Shown one piece after another: positions 8,166 through 15,314 of a DNA stretch of 26,633 nt. The DNA comes from Clostridiales bacterium. Lineage in GTDB: Bacteria; Bacillota; Clostridia; Oscillospirales; Oscillospiraceae. The notes beneath the pieces were generated by a model. The model did no database searches. It had not been told where the DNA came from and saw only the letters and a program-made list of their open reading frames with translations. Position numbers and translations under genes: made by a program. The DNA lies in the NCBI GenBank assembly GCA_004556205.1, contig SFIL01000013.1:1-26633 (forward strand), in the 5' to 3' direction. Each line of letters starts with the position of its first letter. Position 1 is the first letter of the stretch.

Positions 8166-9252
8166 ATTTTCGATAAGCGACCTTAACGCCCTTTTGGTGC
8201 AGCGGATTCACCTGCAGGATCACGCGGTCACCCACCGCGCAGCTCATACCTGTCACATCGACCGCACAGTGGAGCATCCCGATCGCGCCCACTACAGGAC
8301 ATTGCTTCCCGCCGATCTCCACATAGGTCAGTTCCTTGCGAAGCAGGCGTTTGAATGCCGCAAGCACCGCTACGAAGCGGTCTGATGCACGGGTCATGTT
8401 GTACCGACAGCTTACATGGAAGCCGTGATACCAGCCCACAGGTACAATGGCAAGCTGTGTCTCACGCTTTGCCGTCCAAACCGCGCCGTAGCCCGTGGAA
8501 TGACCCTTCGGGAGGGTGCGGAGTGCTTCAATTTCGGACTCCATATACCCTACAGGGCGCAGCTTTGTCCGAAACGGCATCCGCCCGAGAATCGCCGAAC
8601 CGAGACGCACCGCGTCGCAGTGCATCTCGGGATATTTTAGGAATGCGGAGGAATTACAGCAGTGAACAATGCCTGTCTCCAAGCCCGCCGCACGGAGCTG
8701 TGCAACAACCTTCCGAAACGCGGTAAATTCCTGTCTCGTCAGCTTCTCGTCTCCATAGGCACAGTTAAAATGCGTATAGATCCCACCAATTGCAAGGTGC
8801 TTCATCTCACAGTAAAGGGCGATCACACGCTCCGTCTCCGAGGGCAGAAAGCCGTAACGTCCCATGCCTGTGTCAATCTTGATATGCACCTCCGCAATAT
8901 CCGCGCGCTCACGCGCGAGGGCGTCAATCTCCTGCGCGACTTCCCATGAGCCGACTGTTAGGATCACGTTGAGGTCAAGCAGGCGGTGCAGCGTCTCGCG
9001 GTCGGAAATCGAGCGAAGCATTAAAATCTGCGCCTCCCGAAAGCCGTTTTCGCGCAGCAGCTCTGCCTCGCGCACCTCCGTAATGCAGAAATGCTCGATA
9101 CCGTTATCCGCCAAAAGCTCCGCCAGCGGCAGCGCGCCAATTCCGTAGCCGTCACCTTTGATGACCGCCCAAATCGGCACACCGTTCGCCTGTTTTTTCA
9201 GTTGTCGGAGGTTCTGCTCCAAAAGCTCGCGGCTGACAACATAAGTGTTCAT
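8164..9252 (-). CDS. Divergent alanine racemase family PLP enzyme
   Basis: The 362-residue product has the full fold-type III racemase layout: PLP-binding Lys32 in AVIKGDGYG, KIDTGMGRYGF, the TH(F) motif in IYTHFNCAYG, NSSAF, the Arg of VRLGSAILGR that contacts the pyridine nitrogen, and the catalytic-Tyr region TGYGAVW. Two segments that are nearly invariant in classical Alr are changed: GYADG is GWYHG and the CMD of the active-site entrance is GML. The fold and first catalytic base are thus kept, while substrate or rate may differ. The gene overlaps the FemX-like gene by ATGA, a strong hint that the racemised amino acid is used in wall assembly. It could be a second Alr, a serine racemase, or an enzyme for another amino acid; sequence alone does not settle this. 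Confidence 0.83.
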   Translation of the reverse strand: MNTYVVSRELLEQNLRQLKKQANGVPIWAVIKGDGYGIGALPLAELLADNGIEHFCITEVREAELLRENGFREAQILMLRSISDRETLHRLLDLNVILTVGSWEVAQEIDALARERADIAEVHIKIDTGMGRYGFLPSETERVIALYCEMKHLAIGGIYTHFNCAYGDEKLTRQEFTAFRKVVAQLRAAGLETGIVHCCNSSAFLKYPEMHCDAVRLGSAILGRMPFRTKLRPVGYMESEIEALRTLPKGHSTGYGAVWTAKRETQLAIVPVGWYHGFHVSCRYNMTRASDRFVAVLAAFKRLLRKELTYVEIGGKQCPVVGAIGMLHCAVDVTGMSCAVGDRVILQVNPLHQKGVKVAYRK

Positions 9253-10334
9253 TCGTTTTCTCCGTCCGTCTTGGTTTTCTTGCGGTTTTTGAGCATATAC
9301 AGCTTCGCGGCAAGCCCCTTATAAGCAAGCGCGCCCTTTTCTGCAATGAAATACGAAGCTTTTTTCAGCACATAATCATATTCACCAAGAAACTCCGTAA
9401 ACTCGCCGCCGAAGCCCTTTTTGAAGCGGTAAAGCCCGTAATGCGGGTTATCCTCCGAAAGGTCACCCGACACGCCGCGGAAATCATACACGCGGCAGTG
9501 GTTCTCAACCGCCCATTGAATCATGTTCCATTGCAGCAGGTAGTTGGGCATCAGATTGCGATGCTCATTTGAGCTTGCACCGTAGAGATACCAAACCTTG
9601 TCGCCGTAAAGAATAGCAAGCGTGCCTGCGATGGGCTTCCCCTCATGGAACGCCATATACAAGCGGCAGTGCTCACCCAAATTATCAAGCATTGCGGCAA
9701 AATACTCGGGCGGACGGGTCGCAAAATTGTCACGCACACCCGTTTCAACCATGATGCGGGCAAAATCCGAAACCATCTCTTTGCCGCAGATGCGTACCTC
9801 TACGCCCTTTTTCACAGCAAGACGGATATTATACCTCCATTTCTGATGGAACGAGGCAAGAAGCTCCTCCTCCGTGCGTCCGTTCAGATAGAGGCGGAAG
9901 ACATATTTCGGCTGAATCGCCTCAAAGTTTTTGCCCGTGTCTCTCGTCTGAAAACCGCTGTCCGTGAGAAGCTTTGCAAAGTCGGTGTCGCTCGAGGGCA
10001 CATCGGGATCAATTTTGATCACATAAGCCTTTTCGGTCTTGGCAAGACGTTTGGCGGCTTCCATCAATTCCTCAAAGGTTTCTCTGTCTGTCAGATCACA
10101 CACGGGGCCTCGACAGGCGTACATCATTTTTTTGCGGACGACAGGCATTTTACGGATCAGAAAAGCAATACTGCCCTTAATTTTCCCGTCTTTGCCACGG
10201 CAAATGATTGCCTGCCATGTCCATGCAGGCTTTTGCTTTGCCCAAAGCGAGCTTTGCGCAAAATGCCCCTTCGGGTGACTCTGCACAAACGCCTCATATT
10301 CCGCAAGATTATCTTTTGTTACAAGTTCTGTCAT
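9249..10334 (-). CDS. FemX/MurM-like peptidoglycan-bridge aminoacyltransferase
   Basis: The 361-residue protein belongs to the FemABX family, which uses aminoacyl-tRNA to add an amino acid to the stem-peptide side chain of lipid II or its precursor. It has the two GNAT-like halves and typical segments: HFAQSSLWA near the N-terminus, KWRYNIRLAVKKGVEV in the middle, then LYGASS, MPNYLLQWNMIQWA and YDFRGVSGD. The length is close to the compact FemX form that lacks the tRNA-synthetase-like coiled-coil arm. An ATG at 10352 is also in frame, but the GGAG site lies 8 bp before the ATG at 10334, which is preferred. It sits between the DUF2284 gene and the racemase in one operon. Which amino acid it transfers is unknown. 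Confidence 0.85.
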   Translation of the reverse strand: MTELVTKDNLAEYEAFVQSHPKGHFAQSSLWAKQKPAWTWQAIICRGKDGKIKGSIAFLIRKMPVVRKKMMYACRGPVCDLTDRETFEELMEAAKRLAKTEKAYVIKIDPDVPSSDTDFAKLLTDSGFQTRDTGKNFEAIQPKYVFRLYLNGRTEEELLASFHQKWRYNIRLAVKKGVEVRICGKEMVSDFARIMVETGVRDNFATRPPEYFAAMLDNLGEHCRLYMAFHEGKPIAGTLAILYGDKVWYLYGASSNEHRNLMPNYLLQWNMIQWAVENHCRVYDFRGVSGDLSEDNPHYGLYRFKKGFGGEFTEFLGEYDYVLKKASYFIAEKGALAYKGLAAKLYMLKNRKKTKTDGENE

Positions 10335-10354
10335 AGTTCCATCTCCAAACATCT

Positions 10355-10894
10355 TCAGTCGTAGACATACATTCCGAAGAACGCCAGCAGGCCGCTGCCG
10401 CAGTCATACTCTATGCCGCACTTCTCTGTCAGCTCTCGGACAAACACGCAGTAGGCGGACATGCAGGAATACTGAAATTCCGGGAAGCGGCAAGGGCGAT
10501 GCTCCACCAGCTCACACGGGTCGCACAAAGAGCAGCCGCTCGCGCCGACAAAGAAGCCCTCACAGCCCTCGGTGCGCAGGCGCTTGGCAAGGCGGATGGT
10601 CGCCGCGTTGTGTGCGCCCTTTGCCTCCTTGATCGCCTTGTTGTCTCCGTAATCCGCAATTTCCCAAATCGTTTGCAGAACAAGAGCGTGCTTCTTGGAA
10701 AGCAGACGCTCACGCATCTGCTCGGGCGAGCCGCAGTCAGGCGGGCAGGAATAGTTCACACCGAATTTTCCGCAGAGGTTCTCCTCGCAGAGCGGTCGGA
10801 AGGACGCGTCGAGCGGGATCTCCTCGGTGCGGATGACGGCAGCGGCTGCAAAGCCCTCCTCTGCTGCCATTCGGATCATATTTTCTTTGGTCAT
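10355..10894 (-). CDS. DUF2284 family Cys-rich metal-binding protein
   Basis: This 179-residue cytoplasmic protein carries the DUF2284 signature: Cys36, Cys41, Cys50 and Cys54 in LCEENLCGKFGVNYSCPP and the following residues, and a second cluster Cys121-x2-Cys124-x2-Cys127-x7-Cys135 that resembles a 4Fe-4S ferredoxin motif, plus Cys144 and Cys149. The family is annotated as putative metal binding; no reaction is established. The start follows a GGAGGC site by 6 bp. It is the first gene of the operon with the FemX-like and racemase genes, two bases before the next possible start; whether it serves them or merely shares the promoter is not clear. Confidence 0.8.
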   Translation of the reverse strand: MTKENMIRMAAEEGFAAAAVIRTEEIPLDASFRPLCEENLCGKFGVNYSCPPDCGSPEQMRERLLSKKHALVLQTIWEIADYGDNKAIKEAKGAHNAATIRLAKRLRTEGCEGFFVGASGCSLCDPCELVEHRPCRFPEFQYSCMSAYCVFVRELTEKCGIEYDCGSGLLAFFGMYVYD

Positions 10895-10931
10895 TTTGTG
10901 CCTCCAATGTGCGCAATGTGGTTACCGTTTT

Positions 10932-10960
10932 ATTCTACCATGTTCGTCTCTTATTTGCAA
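10932..10960 (-). promoter_or_regulatory. Predicted promoter of the DUF2284-FemX-racemase operon
   Basis: Minus-strand TTGCAA (10955-10960), 17-bp spacer and TAGAAT (10932-10937), about 38 bp upstream of the start codon. Confidence 0.6.
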
Positions 10961-10977
10961 ATCTTTTTACACAAATT

Positions 10978-11005
10978 ACCCCGATGCCGCAAGCAGCATC
11001 GGGGT
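10978..11005 (-). terminator. Hairpin after the ABC exporter operon, probable terminator
   Basis: A perfect 10-bp stem (10978-10987 with 10996-11005, 8-nt loop) lies 6 bp past the stop codon of the downstream ABC gene. On the minus strand it is followed only by TTTGTG-like sequence after two bases, so the T-tract is weak. Confidence 0.55.
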
Positions 11006-11011
11006 TAAGAA

Positions 11012-12778
11012 TCAGATTGCGTACTGGCTTGTGTAGATTTGGTAGTAGAAACCGCGCTTTGCCAAAAGCTCCTTATGCGTCCCCTGCTCGACGATTCTGC
11101 CGTGATTGAGGACTAAAATCAGGTCGGAATCAACGATTGTCGAGAGACGGTGCGCAATGACAAAGCAGGTGCGCTCACGCATGAGATTATCCATCGCCTT
11201 TTGCAGCAGCACCTCCGTGCGGGTATCGACATTGGAGGTCGCTTCGTCAAGGATCAGCAGGCGGCGATTCGCCAGCATTGCGCGTGCGATCGTCAAAAGC
11301 TGCTTCTGCCCACCCGAGAGATTCGAGAGGTCGTCTCCGACCACAGTGTCATAGCCGTCGGGGAGCGTGCGGATGAAGTGATCACAGTAAGCGCGGTCGC
11401 AGGCGGCAATGATCTCTTCGCGCGTCGCGTCGGGCTTGCCGTAGGCAACATTCTCCGCAATCGTGCCGCGGAAAAGCCATGTATCCTGCAAGACCATACC
11501 GAACTGGCTGCGCAGCTCATCACGAGACAGCGTCGCGCAATCCACACCGTCGAGCAGAATGCGGCCCGCGTCGATGTCGTAAAAGCGCATGAGCAGATTG
11601 ACGATAGTCGTCTTGCCGGCGCCCGTCGGACCGACGATGGCGACATTTTGCCCGCGTTTGACATCGATGTTCAGTCCCTCAATAAGCGGGCTGTCCTTCT
11701 CATAGGAGAAATCGACATCCTCAAAGCGGATGTTGCCCTCCGCCTCATGTCCGAGCTTTCCGCTCGGCGCAGGCTCCTCCTCCATGTCCAAAATGCGGAA
11801 CACACGTTTGGCAGCCGCCTTTGCGTGCTGCAGATCGCCGAAGCCGCCCGCGATCTGCTCCAAGGGTGCTGCAAACTGCTTTGCGTAGAGCAGGATCGTT
11901 ACGATCACACCGACAGAGGACACACTGCCGCTGACAAGCAGCCAGCCGCCGAGCAAGCAGATCGCGATATACGCCAACGCATTTGAGAAGGCAATGATCG
12001 GGCGGACGATAGAGGACATGAAATTTGCATTAGCCTCCGCCTTTTTGCGCGCCTTGTTGACCTTTGCGTGCTTTTCCTGCGTGTATTCCTCCAAATTGTA
12101 CGCCTTTGTCGTGGCGAAGTTGGTGAACGACTCCTCCACGACCGCGTTGAGATTGCCGCCCTCTGTGAACATCTGATAGTAATGCTTCTCGCTTTTTGAC
12201 GAGATAACCGACGACAGCCAAATGGACGCAGGCGTCAGCGCCAAAACGATCAGCGCAAGCCGCCAGTCCTCCGCGAGCATCATTGCCGCAATCGCAATGA
12301 TCATCAAAAAACCGCTCATCAGGGTATCGACGATCTGATGCACATAATTGCCCATTGTCGAAACATCATCGGTCATGCGCGAGAGAATGTCGCCGACAGG
12401 CGTCTGATCGACATAGCGCACCGGCAGACGCTTGATTTTGTCCGAGATGCGGATGCGAAGACCGCAGGTAAAATAGCGGCTGACGACTTTGTTCAGCAGC
12501 AGCATTTTCAGATAGGAGAAAAGGCTGTAGCCGACATAGACGGCAAGCAATACGCCCAACCCCGGAAGAATCGCCGCCATAAGGTTGCCCGTAAACGAGC
12601 CGTCCCAATAAGCGTAGAGTTGATCAATGAGCGCCCCGAGGAGTTTCGGACCTGCCACAGAGCAGGCGATCACGCCGCAGCACAGCAGCGCAGCAACGAT
12701 CAGCCATTTCCAAATGGGTCGCGCCTCCATCAAAAGGCGGCGGATGATCTTATCCTTTGTTTTCTTCTGTTTTTTCAT
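11012..12778 (-). CDS. ABC exporter subunit with consensus ATP site (heterodimer half)
   Basis: This 588-residue half-transporter has six N-terminal membrane helices (about 20-320) and an ATPase domain with Walker A GPTGAGKTT, signature LSGGQKQLL, Walker B LLILDEATSNVD with the catalytic Glu, and H-loop AHRLST. It belongs to the MsbA/BmrD/TM288-like multidrug or lipid exporter group. Its start codon overlaps the stop of the upstream half-transporter by 4 bp (ATGA), so the two are made together and almost certainly pair. The consensus Walker B here complements the degenerate one in the partner. Substrate is unknown; drugs, peptides and lipids are all known for this group. Confidence 0.92.
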   Translation of the reverse strand: MKKQKKTKDKIIRRLLMEARPIWKWLIVAALLCCGVIACSVAGPKLLGALIDQLYAYWDGSFTGNLMAAILPGLGVLLAVYVGYSLFSYLKMLLLNKVVSRYFTCGLRIRISDKIKRLPVRYVDQTPVGDILSRMTDDVSTMGNYVHQIVDTLMSGFLMIIAIAAMMLAEDWRLALIVLALTPASIWLSSVISSKSEKHYYQMFTEGGNLNAVVEESFTNFATTKAYNLEEYTQEKHAKVNKARKKAEANANFMSSIVRPIIAFSNALAYIAICLLGGWLLVSGSVSSVGVIVTILLYAKQFAAPLEQIAGGFGDLQHAKAAAKRVFRILDMEEEPAPSGKLGHEAEGNIRFEDVDFSYEKDSPLIEGLNIDVKRGQNVAIVGPTGAGKTTIVNLLMRFYDIDAGRILLDGVDCATLSRDELRSQFGMVLQDTWLFRGTIAENVAYGKPDATREEIIAACDRAYCDHFIRTLPDGYDTVVGDDLSNLSGGQKQLLTIARAMLANRRLLILDEATSNVDTRTEVLLQKAMDNLMRERTCFVIAHRLSTIVDSDLILVLNHGRIVEQGTHKELLAKRGFYYQIYTSQYAI

Positions 12779-14496
12779 TTCGACCCACCTCCCGTCTGAG
12801 AGGCAAAGATCTCTTGGTAAATCTTACAACGTGCAAGCAGTTTGTCGTGCGTTCCCGCGTCAACAAGTTGTCCCTTATCCATGACAAAGATGCAGTCGGC
12901 GCTTATGGCGGAGGTAATGCGCTGCGTCACCACGATCTGCGTTTTGCCCGCGATTTTTAGATTGAGCGCGGTGCGCAGATTCTTCTCCGTCAGGAAATCC
13001 AGTGCGGAGAAGCTGTCGTCAAATACATAGATCGGCGCATCCTTGACGATGGCACGGGCAATCGAAAGGCGCTGCTTCTGCCCGCCCGAGAGGTTTTTGC
13101 CCGCTTGCTTGATCTCATAGTCATAGCCGCCGTCGCAGGAGGCAATAAAGTCCGCAAGCTGCGCAATCTGTGCTGCCTCCTCCACCTCCGCCTGCGTCGC
13201 CTCGGGCTTGCCCATGCGGATGTTCTCCCCGATCGTGCCGGAGTAGATTGCCGCACCCTGCAGAACGCTGCTGATGGCTTTGCGCAGGGTGTGCTTGCTC
13301 AGCTCCTGCGTAGAGATGCCGTCAAACAGCACGCGTCCCTCGGTCGGCATACGGAAGCCGAGCAAAAGGGAAATCAGCGTACTTTTACCGCTGCCCGTTC
13401 CGCCGATGATTGAAATTTTCTGTCCCTTATGGATCGTCAGCGAAATATGGCTGACCGCGTCCTCCGCGCCGCCGTAGGAGAAGCTGACATCCTCAAAGGC
13501 AATCTCGCCCGTCAGCACAGCAGTCCTGCCGACCGTCGGATCGCCCGTACCCTCGGCATCAAAGACCTGTCCGAGACGCTTTGAGGCAACCTGCACATGC
13601 GGGAACATGACGATGGCAAACGACGCCATAATCACGCCGTTCATCACCATAGTGACATATTGAATGATGGCGAAAACATCGCCCGCGCTGACACTGCTTG
13701 CACCGCTCACCATGCGCAGACCGCCGAAATAAACGATCAGCACTGCGGAGATGTTGAGCAGGAGCATAGACACCGGCGTAATGATACCCATTGTGACATT
13801 GGCCTTGATAATATCTTCCGCCATAACGTGCGTCGCATTCGCGATGCGTTCATGCTCGTGCGCTTCGGAATTGAACGCACGGATCACGCGGATGCCGCGC
13901 AGACGCTCACGCATGATGCCGTTCTGCTTGTCGATGTATTCGTCGGATCGATCCCACAGCGGCAGAACCTTCTTACCGATGAGAATCACCGCCAGCAAAA
14001 TAATAGGAATAAATGCCAGCAGAATCAGTGAAAGTACGATATCCTTGCGCATCGACAGCACGACGCCGCCAAAAAAGAGCATCGGAATCGTCGCAACTGT
14101 GCCTGCCAGCATAGAAGCGATCCACGAAACCGTCTCAACATCGTGCGTTGCGCGGGTGACAAGCGCCGCAGTGCCCAGTGAGCCGAATTCCTCAAAGGAA
14201 AGCGTATTGACTTTCCGAAACACATCCGCGCGCAGATCAGCGCAGAAGGCGGCAACGACGTTGGTTGACAGCTTCGTGCCGATGATAATGCCGCCGAGAC
14301 TGACGGCGGCGACGGCAAGCATCTTTGCACAGCACAGCGCGATGAAGGCGAAGTCCTTGTTCTTGATGCCGTTGTTCAGAATATCCGACATCAGGGTCGG
14401 AAGCATCAAATCGCAGAACGTAGACAGCGAGATCATCACCGCGGCGAGCACGAGCTTGCCAAGATATGGTTTTAAGTACTTTAATATTCTTTTCAT
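12775..14496 (-). CDS. ABC exporter subunit with degenerate ATP site (heterodimer half)
   Basis: A 573-residue half-transporter: six membrane helices in the first 300 residues, then an ATPase domain with Walker A GGTGSGKST, signature LSGGQKQRL and D-loop SALD. The Walker B ends in FDDSFSALD, so the catalytic Glu is Asp, and the H-loop His is Gln (VTQRITSA). These changes are the standard mark of the non-hydrolysing site in heterodimeric exporters such as TM287/288 and BmrCD. The partner is the next gene, joined by an ATGA overlap. The AAGGA site is unusually close (3 bp) to the ATG, so translation may rely partly on the 96-residue ORF that ends 12 bp upstream. The substrate cannot be inferred. 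Confidence 0.92.
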   Translation of the reverse strand: MKRILKYLKPYLGKLVLAAVMISLSTFCDLMLPTLMSDILNNGIKNKDFAFIALCCAKMLAVAAVSLGGIIIGTKLSTNVVAAFCADLRADVFRKVNTLSFEEFGSLGTAALVTRATHDVETVSWIASMLAGTVATIPMLFFGGVVLSMRKDIVLSLILLAFIPIILLAVILIGKKVLPLWDRSDEYIDKQNGIMRERLRGIRVIRAFNSEAHEHERIANATHVMAEDIIKANVTMGIITPVSMLLLNISAVLIVYFGGLRMVSGASSVSAGDVFAIIQYVTMVMNGVIMASFAIVMFPHVQVASKRLGQVFDAEGTGDPTVGRTAVLTGEIAFEDVSFSYGGAEDAVSHISLTIHKGQKISIIGGTGSGKSTLISLLLGFRMPTEGRVLFDGISTQELSKHTLRKAISSVLQGAAIYSGTIGENIRMGKPEATQAEVEEAAQIAQLADFIASCDGGYDYEIKQAGKNLSGGQKQRLSIARAIVKDAPIYVFDDSFSALDFLTEKNLRTALNLKIAGKTQIVVTQRITSAISADCIFVMDKGQLVDAGTHDKLLARCKIYQEIFASQTGGGSK

Positions 14497-14508
14497 GATT
14501 CCTTTACA

Positions 14509-14799
14509 CTAATAGTAGTCCGCGCCGCACAGCAAGGCAAAGCAGGCGTTGACCTCCTCGTCAGTAAACTGTGCGTGATACTGCGGCGAGACGACGAGCG
14601 CTTCCATCGAAAGGTCGAGCCGTTTGGCTGCCTTCAGCGCGTCGAAGCCGTCGGATGCGCGGTTTCGTTTGATATAGTCCTTCGCTGCGGAAACCCCACC
14701 GTAAGTCTCCGCGTTTTGCCGCAGCCGCGCCTGCCGAACCCCACACTCGGTCTGCGCAGCGTCAATTGCCGATAGCAACGCGGCGGTAAAATCCTTCAT
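14509..14799 (-). CDS. Small conserved-looking hypothetical protein heading the ABC operon
   Basis: A 96-residue soluble protein that I do not recognise by name. The start at 14799 is set by a GGAGGG site 6 bp upstream; a longer reading to 14880 exists but its extra residues look like untranslated leader and cross the predicted promoter. The sequence is Ala-rich and mostly helical in appearance, with a QARLRQNAETYGGVSAAKDY segment, then ASDGFDALKAAKRLDLSMEALVV, and ends FALLCGADYY. No membrane segment, signal or known motif is seen. It lies 12 bp before the ABC genes on the same strand, so it probably shares their transcript and could influence their regulation or translation; this is inference. 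Confidence 0.7.
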   Translation of the reverse strand: MKDFTAALLSAIDAAQTECGVRQARLRQNAETYGGVSAAKDYIKRNRASDGFDALKAAKRLDLSMEALVVSPQYHAQFTDEEVNACFALLCGADYY

Positions 14800-14819
14800 T
14801 CCGATCCCTCCAACCATGT

Positions 14820-14847
14820 ATTCTACAATAAAAAATCGAAAATGGAA
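14820..14847 (-). promoter_or_regulatory. Possible promoter of the small protein/ABC operon
   Basis: Minus-strand TTCCAT (14842-14847), 16-bp spacer and TAGAAT (14820-14825), 20 bp upstream of the start at 14799. The -35 is a weak match. Confidence 0.4.
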
Positions 14848-14916
14848 GAGTTTTGAAAAAGAATGCTGTTTTTCTGCCATGCCTCTGCATGTATCCCTGC
14901 AAGCCTTCTCAAGGGC

Positions 14917-14950
14917 AAAACAAGGCAGGCAACCGAAGTCACCTGCCTTG
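14917..14950 (-). terminator. Rho-independent terminator of the 43-residue peptide gene
   Basis: A 9-bp stem (CAAGGCAGG 14921-14929 with 14942-14950, 12-nt loop) is followed on the minus strand by TTTTGCCCTT. It lies 29 bp after the peptide stop codon and separates this unit from the ABC operon. Confidence 0.75.
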
Positions 14951-14979
14951 AAGATCCGTTGATCAGCACACGCGTTGAA

Positions 14980-15111
14980 TCAGAACATATCCTCATTACC
15001 ATCATCCGGAGGAGCGTCAATAATACCCGGATTGCTGCTGGCTGTGAGGACATCCTCAACGACGAACTCGGTAAAACTTATCTCGGCAGGGTGGAATTCT
15101 TTACGAGTCAT
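14980..15111 (-). CDS. 43-residue acidic peptide of unknown function
   Basis: A short ORF with all the signs of a real gene: a near-perfect promoter, an AAGGAGGA ribosome site 6 bp before the ATG, and its own terminator. The N-terminal half reads MTRKEFHPAEISFTEF, then VVEDVLTASS; the C-terminal half is rich in Pro, Asp and Glu (IIDAPPDDGNEDMF). There is no Cys, no signal peptide and no membrane segment. The pattern of a basic N-terminus, a 'Pro-x-Ile-x-x-x-x-Phe-x-x-Glu-Asp-Val-[Ile/Leu]-Thr-x-Ser' core and a low-complexity acidic tail resembles short ORFs that I recall as common in Clostridia genomes and annotated as hypothetical. Function is unknown. A processed leader peptide (with the Ser-Ser region as boundary), a toxin/antitoxin part or a signalling peptide are possible, none supported by neighbours. 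Confidence 0.7.
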   Translation of the reverse strand: MTRKEFHPAEISFTEFVVEDVLTASSNPGIIDAPPDDGNEDMF

Positions 15112-15172
15112 GTTTTTTCCTCCTTCATAAATCAATCGAAATACCATGTATATCCCATGCTTACGCTTTTTT

Positions 15173-15201
15173 ATTATATTCCCATATTTTGGGAAAGTCA
15201 A
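15173..15201 (-). promoter_or_regulatory. Promoter with palindromic spacer, upstream of the 43-residue peptide
   Basis: Minus-strand TTGACT (15196-15201), 17-bp spacer and consensus TATAAT (15173-15178). The whole spacer (15179-15195) is an inverted repeat, TTCCCA-N5-TGGGAA, so a repressor could sit exactly between the two promoter elements. Confidence 0.75.
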
Positions 15202-15248
15202 CAGAAAAATGATGTTTGTAGGTAAATCACATCACCAATAAAAAAGTA

Positions 15249-15277
15249 TTGGCATTTGCATCCTTTTTTAGTATAAT
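15249..15277 (+). promoter_or_regulatory. Predicted promoter of the CDF transporter
   Basis: TTGGCA (15249-15254), 17-bp spacer and consensus TATAAT (15272-15277), 37 bp upstream of the start codon, divergent from the peptide promoter. Confidence 0.7.
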
Positions 15278-15314
15278 AGAATGATATCAGCAACATATGG
15301 AAAAGAGGTAAAAC

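Noticed and set aside
14509..14880. Longer 123-residue start for the small protein before the ABC genes
   Set aside because: The extension covers the predicted promoter and ribosome site; GGAGGG lies directly before the ATG at 14799.
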